Below, piece after piece: positions 34,901-46,400 of a DNA stretch of 64,000 nt. A model generated the notes under the pieces. The model was not told where the DNA came from, did not search any database, and saw only the letters and a program-made list of their open reading frames with translations. The stretch's first letter is position 1. Every line of letters starts with the position of its first letter. The DNA lies in NCBI RefSeq assembly GCF_026230105.1, contig NC_079475.1, positions 35,958,086-36,022,085 of the forward strand, written 5' to 3'. The translations under genes and the position numbers were made by a program. Origin of the DNA: Diorhabda sublineata. Lineage: Eukaryota > Arthropoda > Insecta > Coleoptera > Chrysomelidae.

Positions 34901-37900
34901 ATTAACTAGGAATTTACGTTTCGTTTTCCGTAAGTCTTATTTGAATGACTGTTCCTAATTTTTATTACACGCGGAAAGTAACAGTTATATATTTTAATCC
35001 TGTTTTCATTTGAATTACATACATATTAACCCATTAACATTTAACCATATTTACGATTGTGAATGTAAATAAAACCAAAATAGATATTTTGAGGTTAAAT
35101 TAGTTTAAACTGTCTTATGTTGTTTTTGATATGGAATAATTTTGGTTTATTCATTTTTTTTCATCAAGTAATAACAACTGACACTGGCCTACACTAACTT
35201 TATATACATACGAGGGTGCGATAGAAAATGCAACAGAATTGTTGCAAAAAATGTTTGACATCTTCAGTCAGGTATAGTATATTTCACTTGGCTTGGTCAC
35301 ATAATTATTATAAAATAACCTAGATTTTTAATAAAAAACAATTTTATCAGATCACTCAATTGGAAATACAAGTTAATTTTTTGAAAACTATGAGACAATC
35401 TGAATGTGAAAAACGAGAAGAGGCAATTCGTTTGTGCCAATTGGCGAAAAATAATTATAACGTAATGAAAGAAGCTAATTCTACTTTGATACAGGTAATA
35501 GATGTTGTTGTGTTTAGTACTTGGATAGTGTAATACATTTTTTACATAGGATTTAGAATCTATACAAAAGGAATTATCCAATACAAAGGAACAATTAAAA
35601 CTAACAAAATATGACTTGAAAAATCGTTCTGAACAGTTAGCCAAAAGTCAAGAGACTTTAATTAGACGCAAAGAGGAAAAAATGGATTTGATGGCTCAAG
35701 TGAGTTATGTAAAGCGATTATTTATTTATTTGATTTTTAAATTTTGCTGCGTTCAACATAAATTTATGAAATTAAGGTTAGGGTGAATAAACTGAAGTTC
35801 CCATCATTTAAAATTTTGAGTGTAGAGTAGTTTTGCAAATTTTTGTTATTATTCACGAGAATTGTCGCTGGTTTTTCAGAGGAATCTGAATAATAAGTTA
35901 TGATTTTTGAACTATGTCAATTTGTTTTCGTTTTGTTTCACTAAACTAGATTATTCGGCAAACAGATCTGTGTATTTTGGTGATTTTTAACGTACTTCTA
36001 CTAAGTACTATGTTGTATGACGGATATTCGTTAAGTAATCAATTCTTTTGCCTTCCTAATATAGGATGAATCGATTCGTTTTAAGCAATGTACTTTTTTT
36101 GGTTTCTGTGCACGTAATGATAATTGAGTACACGAAAACGTAAACAAAATGAAGAAAGTAAACTGGTGAATATGGAAACGCGATACGCAACACCAATAAC
36201 GGCAAGTCGCACAAACTCTTTATTTTTTCACGTTTGTCTGCACCACTGCATCCAGTCTTCCTTCCAATGTTCAGTTAACGTTAGAAGGTGAATGTTGACT
36301 CAAAAGTTGGACACATCGTGTAGTACTATCCATATACTGTAGTAGTGTAAATGTATTTAGTATGGAGCAGGAAATAAAATACGAGGTTTTGCTTTAAAAC
36401 CGTTTAATTTCACAATTTCATAAATAACATTTGGCATTTGCAACTAAGTTTTAAATAAAAAATATATATATCTAAGGCTAGCGATTCATAGAAACATTTT
36501 TTCGCTTTTTCGAAAAACTGGTTTTAAAAACTGTATCATCTAAATGGTTTTATTATTTTTAGATAGAGAGTCAAAAAGAAGAAATTCTTGCGCAAAACGC
36601 TATTATTTTGGAATTACAACAAAAGCAGTATACCACAGAAATGAATCTTCATAACATCAAATCAAGTTTAGAAATGAAAGAGAATGAATTAAATGAAGTT
36701 AAACAGTAAGTTCACTGATATTGAAATTGAATTAATGCGTCCGAAACAAAACTGATGGCATTATACTGAACAAATTACCTAGACAATAATAAAAACGATA
36801 ATTTGGATGATACAAAGAATGTACTCAATACTTTCATTATACAGGTCATATTTCTATATTCCATAGAAATAGTCAGTTGGTAGTAGACGGTTTCTTCTTC
36901 TGGACAGGCATCTGGAAGGGTCAACTTTAAGGATCTCTAGTTTATTTTCTATCTGCTATTACATATTCCCAAACAAAATAGACATTTATGTAGTTGTCAC
37001 TACTTTGAGTAAATCGGAACAGCTAGTGTTCTAAAGTATTTCTTTTTTCATATCCATGAAAAACATTTTTTATTGTCATTTAAGTATATACTCACTTACT
37101 TAATCCTGAAGCCTTTCTATCTTTTCAGCAGTTTCAATTCTCTCCTATCTTCTGTCTTCTCCTGTTATCCTAATTTCTTCAGTGCAGCTCCTCCTCGATC
37201 TTCCTTTCTTTTTTCCGCAAGTTTGTGCTTCATATATCTTCCTTATTAATCGTTCTTCTCCCTTTTTCATAACATGGCGAAACCATCTCAATTATCCTTC
37301 TATTTTCTTTTGAATTGGTTTTAAATTCAAAATATTTTGTCGTATCTTGATTTATTATATATTTTTCCAGAAATTTCATTTTTGTGGGCTACTTTTTAAG
37401 ATTTATTTCTGTTTTTTTTTTTGGTTTTGGTATTTCCTTTTTGGCTAGAAACTGTATCTTAATTGTATTTAAGAATCTTCCATCTGATCCAGTTCTTTCG
37501 TTTATTTCTTGTTTCATTCTTCCATTTTTTGTTAGTGTCTTGGAAGATATTTGAAGTTTTTGACCTGCTCTATATTTGATTCTTTTAATTTTATCTTATC
37601 TGTCTATTCTATATGTATTCACCAGAATTATCTCGTCAACTAAGATAGGAAATTGCAGGTACTTGAGAGTGAGTCAGAATAAATTTAAATATTTTGATTG
37701 TTTTTTTTTCAGACAAGTAGAAACTGAAACCAAAAATAACGTTTTGTTAAACGATACAATAAGTTCCTTGCAGAAATCGAAATTTGAGCTTCAAGAGCAT
37801 CTTGAAGATTTAGAGGATGAATTGCAACAATATATTTCTAACATTGAAGAAATACAATATGAAAATGTTAGCATTAGGGAAGATCTTGAAGAGGTATTGT

Positions 37901-39176
37901 TACTCAAATATTCTCTAATATATCGATTATTAGATAATTTCGCTCCTCTAAACTTTATGTACCTTATTCGAGGTTTCTTCAATATAAATGAGGGCTGTGG
38001 TAAATATTTGGCGAGTGAGGTCTTTGAGTATAGTTGTTAAAATTTGTTGTCACAGAATTTGAGTATAAATCATTATCTTGTTTCATTCTTAAAGACAATT
38101 TTTTTTAAGTAGTGATTAACAACGTCTCTACTGGCAAATTGAAATTATGATTTTGGTCAATACAATATACGATAGTTTAAAAAAATAAAACATTTTTTGA
38201 AAATTCAAAATAGATGTATGAATAATCGAATAAATAATAAAATCAAGTTGGCAAAATAACCCAAATTAGCTAAGAGTTTGTGTTTATAAGATGCTAGAAA
38301 ATGTGCAAAATTCTTTTCCATTGAAAATTTACATTATATTATCGTTGACTTTGTAAATTTTGAAACCCATTGCGGAAGATTGATATAAAATTAATATTGT
38401 ATCATACCGAAGATTTTACATCACAGAAAATAAGGATTTTATATAAATCAATGTTTCAATTAAAAAAATGTTGATGTATTTCTAATTTCCTCTGTAAATT
38501 TCTTTTTATTTCTATTACTTCTTGTCGTAGTTGTTCTTATATCCAAATCCAGGTTCTAGAATATCCTCGTTTTACAGAATAGTAGGATACTCCGGAGTAT
38601 TCAATTGCTGTATACTTATATGGGGCGAGGGACAAGTTATGCGGGAAAGAATAACAACCTTACCAACCAATATCTGATCTCGTTATACTGTTATAGTTTG
38701 TTTACTATTATGGAAGGTGGAGAAAAGTTGAAAATTATCTATTGCCTACGATAAATGACTGCTCAAAAACAACTTTTTCATATAGACAGATTGTTCTCCT
38801 TCTTTCTACCTTCCATAGTTTACTATTGTAAAGATCTTTAACCCCACTTTACCGCATGTACCATGTATAATTTGGAAATTTTATCGATAATAATCTATAA
38901 AGAAGTACTGGAGTCTTATTGTAAGTGAGATTTTCTTTTTTCATATAGAAAATATTGATCTTTTCCTCAAGTTCGTAACGTTGATTATGATGATATGAAA
39001 AGCCCATTTATGATTTTATTTACTGAGAAATGTTTTAGGTAAAATTGATGTTATCGACGGAGAAGAACAAAAAATGGATTAAAATCACTAGAGAACTATC
39101 TTTATTGTCTTTATCTGCACTAAAAAAAATCACCAAAGTCGTGTTAGAAGTTTATCACATATATCACATGTATTGA
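31643..39176 (+). CDS. Coiled-coil protein, 406 aa, seven exons
   Basis: Seven exons (31643-31911, 32039-32234, 35351-35494, 35550-35699, 36563-36705, 37713-37893, 39039-39176) join in one frame of 1221 nt. All have AG acceptors and GT donors. Residues 1-90 are polar and disordered with a basic tail. Residues 91-155 include LYGYLLVHAWRRCKTRLQTL, a possible short helical domain. Residues 156-361 are an almost continuous coiled coil. Residues 362-406 form a short basic C-terminal tail. AATAAA follows at 39249 and 39253. I do not recognise the family. A cytoskeletal or centrosomal scaffold is possible but unproven. Extra exons inside the 3.1-kb second intron cannot be excluded. Confidence 0.8.
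32039..32234 (+). CDS. Coiled-coil gene, exon 2
   Basis: The acceptor is TTTTCAG|GACA. It encodes residues 90-155, including THSELDLNELDTRR and LYGYLLVHAWRRCKTRLQTL. The donor is placed at CCAG|GTTCGT because reading on reaches a stop at 32283. A GTAAGG after that stop was rejected for the same reason. This donor is the weakest junction in the model. Confidence 0.65.
32860..33410 (+). pseudogene. pogo/Tigger-like transposase remnant in intron 2
   Basis: The + strand reads WFLEQRRRHVPN, the CENP-B-type helix-turn-helix end of pogo/Tigger/jerky transposases. Later comes YNADESGLLWESC, the first acidic block of the DDE domain. Several stops and frame changes follow, and only scraps of the rest remain. 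It lies in the same direction as the host gene but inside its intron. Confidence 0.65.
34312..34862. repeat. Tandem duplication, unit about 280 bp, in intron 2
   Basis: The copy at about 34312-34556 and the copy at about 34590-34862 share GGTTTCTATCGGAAACGAAC, AACAGGCCTTAGTGCAT, TACGTTTTTACCACTCTT and ATATTTTGGCTTGCAATT in the same order. Small indels separate them. No ORF spans both. The 71- and 84-codon - strand frames here are parts of the two copies. Confidence 0.9.
35351..35494 (+). CDS. Coiled-coil gene, exon 3
   Basis: The acceptor is TTTATCAG|ATCACT and the donor ACAG|GTAATA. It is 48 codons, phase 0 on both sides, starting ITQLEIQVNFLKTMRQSEC. This is the start of the heptad-rich coiled coil. 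Confidence 0.8.
35550..35699 (+). CDS. Coiled-coil gene, exon 4
   Basis: The acceptor is ACATAG|GATTTA and the donor CTCAA|GTGAGT. It is 50 codons, phase 0, starting DLESIQKELSNTKEQLKLTK. The intron before it is only 55 bp. The reverse frame over exons 3 and 4 is a shadow. Confidence 0.85.
36563..36705 (+). CDS. Coiled-coil gene, exon 5
   Basis: The acceptor is TTTTTAG|ATAGAG and the donor AACA|GTAAGT. It is 47 codons plus two bases of Gln301, starting IESQKEEILAQNAIILELQ. Confidence 0.85.
37090..37620 (-). pseudogene. LINE C-terminal fragment in intron 5
   Basis: The - strand reads LKPIQKKIEG, then LRWFRHVMKKGEERLIRKIY and GKKKGRSRRSCTEEI. This is the basic C-terminal end of a LINE reverse transcriptase. 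It lies antisense to the host gene and is broken by stops. Confidence 0.6.
37713..37893 (+). CDS. Coiled-coil gene, exon 6
   Basis: The acceptor is TTTTTCAG|ACAAG and the donor GAAGAG|GTATTG. Its first base completes Gln301. It then encodes 60 residues including LLNDTISSLQKSKFELQEHL and a run of acidic heptads. The open frame running on to 38040 is read-through into the intron. Confidence 0.85.
39039..39176 (+). CDS. Coiled-coil gene, terminal exon 7
   Basis: The acceptor is GTTTTAG|GTAAAA. It has 45 codons and a TGA, beginning VKLMLSTEKNKKWIKITREL. The phase matches exon 6. Two overlapping AATAAA signals lie about 75 bp downstream (39249-39258). Confidence 0.7.
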   Translation, partial: VKLMLSTEKNKKWIKITRELSLLSLSALKKITKVVLEVYHIYHMY

Positions 39177-39248
39177 AATTTAAAAGGCATTTCTAAAAAT
39201 GTTTTTTTCAAGTTAACAACTATATTTATCATCTATATTGTGTATTTT

Positions 39249-39258
39249 AATAAATAAA
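39249..39258 (+). terminator. Poly(A) signals of the coiled-coil gene
   Basis: There are two overlapping AATAAA hexamers (39249 and 39253), about 75 bp after the stop codon. Confidence 0.6.
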
Positions 39259-39259
39259 G

Positions 39260-40525
39260 ATATATTTATTCATTAAACTTGTATATATACTAAGCGTTGT
39301 ATAGATCAAAGATTCTTAAAATAATGAATCATATGGTAAAAGTGGATATATTATTGGAAAAAAAGAACAAATCTGTAAATCAACATATCTTGTATCAAAT
39401 AACTCATATTTCAATTTAAAATAAATTATTTCTTCTAGTCATCTTTTTGTAATAAAATATGTATCATAATGTTCTCAGTTTCAGATTTTCATTATGATGT
39501 TTCCATCTTTCCACTGTTTTTAGTGACTTTAAAGTCGTTCGTTGAAAAGCTGGTGGCATCCAATTTAATATTAATTGTTCACCCCATCTGAGTACCAGTT
39601 TATATACTTTAACTGACGCCAAATACAACTTCTTAAGGAAGAGTCTCTTGCCGGTGAATTTAAGGTTATATAAGTATAAATAATTGTTTCTCAACCGCTA
39701 ATTAGGGTGATTATCAAGTAATAATTTGTGATAACAGAAAAATTGTTTTGTTAGCGAAGGGACAATCAGATCCTCCAAATAAGTATTGCAAATAATACTA
39801 TAAATAAATAATTTATCAACAAACAAATAAAATTGATAGTTAAAATGTTTTAATTTTATTTGTTGAAGTTTCTTCCATTATTCTTGTCTTTTTTTATAAT
39901 AAATAATAATTAAATAATACTTATCGATGGAATTAGAAAATACATAATGGTTACATAAAATACGTTACACAAAAACTGATATTAAGTACACAATAATTGA
40001 AATTGTAAAAATAATACTTCTTCGGAAGTGAAAAAACTATAAATGTAGTAAGTAAATACAAAAGTATAAATCTGTGGTAGTGCTTTTAATATGTTTCTGA
40101 ACCCATGTTGTGAAAACATGGCCTTTTTTATTTGATACATAGTAAGTCAAGTTTAAATGTTCACATAAAAAAAACTGCTTCTAAGTGTATTTACCAACAT
40201 AACAACATCAGATAACTAACAATGAGAGGTAACATAACGGATACTGTAATATAGGCACTTATAAACAAAGCTAAAGAGTGTTTTTGATGGTTTTTACTGG
40301 TTCTAATGACCCCAAACTTTCACTTCTTTCGACATATTATCTAACATCTTAAATATATCAGTACCAGGAAAGATTTTTGTAAGATGACTCTGACAAGAGG
40401 GCCATGTCTTGGTTTGGTTCAGCTTTTATTATTTTTGATGCTAACAGTTAAAACTTTCATAATCAGAAATTTTTTACTTCATAGGCGGCATTTTCATAAT
40501 AATTCAAGCACAGTATGTCAAAAAG
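39260..40525. other. AT-rich intergenic spacer
   Basis: No gene is recognised. A - strand frame (39694-39464) has no known family resemblance. Confidence 0.4.
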
Positions 40526-40860
40526 ATGACGCTGTCTTTAGTATGCGGTAACCATGGTAACAGAAGATTATTTGATACTGATAGCCCGGAAAAGAAAACA
40601 ATTAAAATAGAAGTTTTTAAGCTAGATTGTGATTCCACGGACAATGAAGAAATCTTAAACCGATTTGACAGAAAAATCGTAGGCAGAGAAAAGAAATTAC
40701 AGAGTGTTTTACTATAGATGAAATATCTTCAATTCGTCAAGGTTCGAATTGTCGTACCAAAATAATTACAAAGTTGAGAAAAAAGGAACAGATTAAAAAT
40801 AGTATATTACACACCGACGTGAGAAGAATTTCATTAGTGTCGAGGGATTAGATATAGTTA
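40526..40860 (+). pseudogene. Coding-like remnant, family unknown
   Basis: The frame 40526-40717 reads TLSLVCGNHGNRRLFDTD and continues to a stop. A second frame continues FTIDEISSIRQGSNCRTKI and KLRKKEQIKNSIL before stopping near 40850. The composition is protein-like across the break, suggesting a frame-shifted old gene or mobile-element ORF. I do not recognise it. Confidence 0.3.
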
Positions 40861-42390
40861 ACCAAGACCGGAGACAAGAATGAAACTTCCTACAGAAGTT
40901 TTTATACTATTCTATAAGAAACTATATTTCTATCAAAATTAATAAATCTTTGTTTCGTTCTGAACATATCTAAAACATTAAATTTAAAAAAATTGCCATT
41001 CAATAGGTATTATAATAAATTTATATTTTTAAATATAAAAAATATTCATCTAGAATAGATGAGAAAAATTTTAGGAAGTAGGGAAGTAGAGATGTATAAT
41101 ATGACACTTTCCAACCTTCAATGACATTAGTAATGACAGAATGTCATATATGGTTGTAAATAAAAGTTATTACCTGATCAAGATAAAACTTTACACTAGT
41201 ATGTTTTTAAAATAGCTATGACAGCCATTTTTGCCCCAATAGCAGCTGTCATACTATCTGAAAGTATAATTCTGTTCATTGAAAAAGCATACACTTACAT
41301 CAGAGTTTCTATCTAATGTCACTGTCACTGGCAGTGACACATAATTCAATAATCAATTTGAGTTCAATTGAATTAAAAATGTACTCAATGTCTCCTTGGT
41401 TAACTGAAATTCAGAAAGCTTCCATTATTGTCAAATTGGAAAATGGTTGCTTTACAGAAGACTGACAACTCATCTAGGTCTTAACGCGAGTACCGCAGCC
41501 ATGGATTAGATGATTCGGATTGATCATTTCTATTGAAGATAGTATAGTTTACTTAGATCAGAAAAACCTTAACAAAACTAATATATAGACAAACTGATTG
41601 TAGAACTAAAAGGTAATCTTTTGATAAGTATTAAATACTGGTTACCATTTTTTCATTATAAGGGTGCAGAGATTTAATTGACAAATATATATTTTTAAAT
41701 TAAAATTATATAGCTACCTTTTGTGTACGTTCAGGTGAAAAAATATTTTGATACATATTACGAAATTTTATCATCTTTATTATCTTCTAGTTGAGAAACA
41801 GCATTTTAAATGATTATATATTGCTTAAAACTACGAAGTGAAACTGCTAATTGAAATAAATTCGTTAATAAATAAATGACGGCGTATTGGTAAAAACGCT
41901 TGAATACGTTAATATAAATATAAATAAATTATATCGTGTGTCATGTGACAGTGGCCAATGTCAAGTTTCTTATTTTAAATGCATCCCCGCATATTATCTA
42001 TTATTCAGATTCTTTAATTCAAGTACAATGTCTTATACCTATCATCACTGTTTCTGATATATAATAAGTATTTTCATATTTATTATAAAAATTAAAAATA
42101 GAAAAAGGAAATATTTTATTTCCCAAATTTGCGTCATTACACTAAAAACCTAATACTAATTATTTCTTAATAAACTACTTAATCGATCATCATAAAACTT
42201 TGTACACATATTTTTGAAGCTATTAGAAATAACATAGGATACTTTTTATGAAAAAAAAATTATTTTTTACGTGACATAAAACAATTTTTTGTTAAAAATC
42301 TCAAAGTCTAGCTTCCTCAACGCTATCTAGCATCCTGTAATGGAGTTCCAACCCTGCGTACTCTACCACCAACGTCACATCAATATCCAA
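40861..42390. other. AT-rich intergenic spacer
   Basis: No gene is recognised. A short hairpin (TGTCACTG...CAGTGACA) lies near 41318-41340. Confidence 0.4.
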
Positions 42391-42539
42391 CCCAATTGAC
42401 TATAGTTTCAGCTATTTGGATTTATTGTTATTATTGCCATTATATATGCGGTGTAGAACTATTTGAATTTTTGAGGTTATGTGTCAATATCATTATTCTA
42501 GATCTTACTTTTTGTTTTAATTTACTCTGTTCTTTAAAA

Positions 42540-43000
42540 ATGCATCGGAAGCAAAAGCCCCGTGCAGCAAACGTGAGAAGACAACAGCAAGCAAAGCGAC
42601 AAAGTGTTTTGAGAGCAGCTGAAAATCCTCTTCAGATACGATTTCGTTCAGAAAGACAAGCTACGTTGCAGGCAGCTAGAAGAGCGATAGAAACGCCAGA
42701 ACAATCGCAGGCAAGAAGAATTGATAATGCAGAAAAGCTGACCACACGCCGTCGTAATTTCATGTGTAAGGATTGGTCGGTATTCAATGGTACTAGGTTT
42801 CAATAAGATCCTTCATTTAATATCATAATCATCCTTTGATTGTTATTGGCTCAATGAATAAAAAATGTCACTATTGTGATACTTTCAAATGGGAAGATGA
42901 AACTAATACAATGTACTGTTCCGGTGGTAAAGTTTCATTCCATTACTTGGTGAACCAGAAGAGCCTTTAAAAACTTTATTGTTAAAGTTTTACAAATGAG
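42540..43000 (+). pseudogene. Helitron Rep/helicase N-terminal fragment
   Basis: From ATG 42540 the frame reads MHRKQKPRAANVRRQQQAKR and continues with Arg/Ala/Gln-rich repeats including ETPEQSQARR. This is typical of the N-terminal tail of animal Helitron proteins. After a break, IVIGSMNKKCHYCDTFKW and ETNTMYCSGGKVSFHYL match the conserved N-terminal Helitron-like domain with its CxxC and CSGGKV features. A further frame change gives PLLGEPEEPLKTLL. The Rep nuclease and helicase domains are absent. Confidence 0.8.
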
Positions 43001-43374
43001 TCAAAGTAATAATATATAATAATAATAATAACCAAATTTGGATGCCAATATCTAATACTTTAATTAGGATTTTGCACCTTAGTTGAATTCGACAACAACA
43101 TTGGGACTTGTGATTCACAATATAAGTAAAAATATTATACTCAACTTTGAAAAAACCGTAAAACCGTACCACTTTCATATTTTTTCAATATTATCTATTT
43201 AATATTTGTTTCAATGAATGAATAACAGCATTAATTTGTTTTTATAGTAGTTATGCAATTCTGGACGTACACAAAATATTATATAAGCAACCTTTTTTTT
43301 TCATGTAATATCTTTTGGTTATAATCAAGTAACGAAAATATGTTACTAATATCTTAAATAAATCACAGTTGTGG

Positions 43375-43477
43375 TCAAACCATTCCAAATCCTTCTGTGC
43401 CTTCACTTATCGCCAACAAAAGAGATTTTTCAAAGTGTTCATAGCAATCATAGTCAGGTAGACAAAGTTGATTGAAA
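43375..43477 (-). CDS. AREL1: AREL1 terminal exon 11
   Basis: The acceptor is TTTTTCAG|TTTC. The first base completes the catalytic Cys codon. The exon then reads FNQLCLPDYDCYEHFEKSLL and ends EGTEGFGMV before TGA. The C-terminal hydrophobic residues after the catalytic Cys are the expected HECT tail. No clear poly(A) signal was found just downstream. Confidence 0.92.
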
Positions 43478-46400
43478 CTGAAAAATGGAAAATACATTTT
43501 TATAAACAAAGTGCAAATATGTCTCCAATTATACAGATTTTTTTAAACTGAAAACTGTAGTTCTTAAACGGTTCGGTTGGTTTGTTGAAACATTTTAATT
43601 TCACTTTGATTGAAATTACACCGGGCGCTGAATCGAGTGTCAGGATAATTCTCTGGCCGCGCGCTCTACGCCCTCTATTTCGAAAACAGTGCAAGGTATA
43701 AAAAATGTTAAATACAAAAGTTGTAGAGAATTAAATTCTCCACAATATTGATGACTGGACTATAAATGAACAAAACAGACTACTGTCCAGTAAAAATTAT
43801 CTTTGAAGATTTTTATAGTTAGGAAAGACAAATTTGAAAAGTTTACCAAGGAAAGGAGTTGTTGTAAACATGCTGAGAGAGGTAAACAGAATGAGTTTGG
43901 TCTACACTAGCAGGACAAGGCTACAGTGTACATCAATATCTGTATTAATTTTTATAAAATAAACTACTTCTACTAATCTAGAGGCAGTTTTAATTATTAT
44001 TAGATTTGTTAACAGTTTCAGATATAAATTATTTTTAATCCAACTCAGGATATTTACATACGGAACATATTTATATATCCGAATTAAAGAAGAAATTTTC
44101 TGAAAAGAAATTTACAACTTACCAAGTATGTGCGGTCGGGAGATTTCCAAAAGTAGGAGCTGCAGTGATTTGAAACCGAGGTGTTAATTCTCTGAATCCA
44201 CCTGGAGGTAACTGAGAGCAACCTGTAGTGAATTGTAGCAACCTAGCCATTTCTTCTTGTGTGAAGTTACCCACTGCCGCCCAAAACCAACCAACTATTC
44301 TTCGGAATTCTGTAGAGTTACCGTTAACAACATGATGGGCTTTGAAATCTGCGATACTATACTGACCGGTACCGCAGAGAAGAAGCTGAAAGGCCCATTG
44401 TAACAAATATTTTTAATCATTGTGTTAAAAGGGAAGTGTATAAATACAAGCAGAAATTTTGAAATGAGGCATATTGTTCAAATTAATTGGCACAAACGAT
44501 AAAAACTAACCATACGTTTCTTTTATTATCTACTATAATCAGATTAAATAATCTATATATTAGTGGCATTGACTTCACTAATTTAGCGCACATGTTCTTG
44601 ATCCTACAACCACAAAAGTATAGCACTTGTTATCATTTTATCTTTCATATTGCAATTAAGCTAGAGAATATACCAAAGTTCTCAATTGGATTTAGGTCTG
44701 GTACATTACTAGGCCAATCAAGCATTTTAAATTTATTTTCCCAGATAAATTTCGAATTGTGGCAAGGGGCCAAGATATCAAATTTTTCCATTAATGGAAC
44801 AATTCTACAGCTTAATGATTCAATGTATCTGACAGATTCATCATGCCTCTATTAGGAACTAAGCTTCCAGTGCCATTTGTTGTAAAAACTCCGTAAACAT
44901 CTGTTTAGAAGGGTTTTTAACAGTATATGATCTATTCGCAGATGTTCATCTGTACAAATAAATGTATTCAATCGCTGAAAATAACAGTTTTCCAATCATT
45001 CATAGTTCATAACCTATACTAAGCGTTTTGTTTTTTCTTTGATTTTCTTGCCTTCTCGTAACTGTACAAAAACCTTTTCTCGCTTCAACACCATAATTCA
45101 GCAAATCCCTTTGAAGTTTTATGTTCGTCTTTGGTGGATTTAGTTTACTTCTTCTTCTAATTTACTATTCCATGTTTGGAGTTGTTTCTGTCGTTTATGG
45201 AGACAAATGAAACGTTCTTAAAATTCTTGAGTTACCAAAACCATCTGCCGTAGCTACATCTTTAACAGTTATATAAGTATGTTCATTGAGAACAATTATT
45301 TTAGCATGTTTTTTACGAGCAAAATCCAACTTTGAACATCACAACTGAACTAATAACACTCTTATATCAGTAAAACGATTTTTAATATCGAATGTCAATT
45401 CTGCACACTAGCTTTAGGCAGGTATAACCAGTTTGAGATGGTTGAGTATCAAAAGCAATCGCAATAGAAAAAAATGTGTATCCCAATTAATTCCAACAGT
45501 ATAGTAAGTGTCTAAGTTGGAATTTCTGGAGCCGTTGGTGATATTCATACTGAGCACACTGTTTACACTACTACCACTACACCAACACTCACAATTACAC
45601 TGTCTCTCAGCCTCCGAAGACGATAACTTGGTTATCGAAACGCGCGACTGACAGTGTAGTTGTGAGTGTTGGTGTAATGGTAGTGGAAACAGTGTATTCA
45701 GTGAGTATAGTAAATGAATAGAAACAACAAGACGATTATATCAATGGATTATATTGAATAAAAAAGGATATAATCATTTTAAACAATACTTACTTCTAAT
45801 TCGTTTTCATCGAATATACTCAAAAGATTATCGGGGATCAACTCGTTTAATCCTCTAAGGAAAGCTTCCATTTCGTCTTTTATATTTGTAGCTAATCTAT
45901 ATTGCGCTAGAGCATCTAAATAATGTTGTTTTGTACTATTTACGACTTTAATTTTAGAACCGTTCGGGACTAATTCGACGGTTTTGACTAGCTGTCCGTT
46001 AGAATCGTATTGTTCTTCAACGAAATACAATTCAGTATCTATTTCGTCGATATTATGATCTAAAAGGTATTTTATTTTCGATAGATACAAATCTGGATCA
46101 TCTTGTTCGAAATACTGAAAATATATAGTTATGTCATTGTTGATATTATTGTCGTCCTTCCTAGTATGTGATTTCGAATGGTGTTGCGAGTTGAAGACAC
46201 AAAATAAAATTGTCCAAGAGTTACTTATTCACACATATCAAAGATAAAACTCCAAAATTTCAGCGTTCCCATGTGATTTAAAAATTAATTTTTCGGGCTG
46301 CAATAAGAGTTACATCGGTATGACTAAACAGTACTTGCAATTCAGAATATACCAGCATGAATATGATTGTCAAGAACGAAAAAGATAAAATAGCTCTAGT

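Noticed and set aside
37576..38040. A 154-codon single ORF on the + strand
   Set aside because: It is exon 6 (37713-37893) extended into both introns. The flanking parts lack coil-type composition, and good splice sites bound the exon.
40735..40765. GGTTCGAATTG as a tRNA B box
   Set aside because: No matching A box, acceptor stem or anticodon arm at suitable spacing.
44487..44855. A 122-codon + strand ORF in AREL1 intron 10
   Set aside because: It is the reverse shadow of a Tc1-like remnant whose DLNPIE block reads on the - strand.
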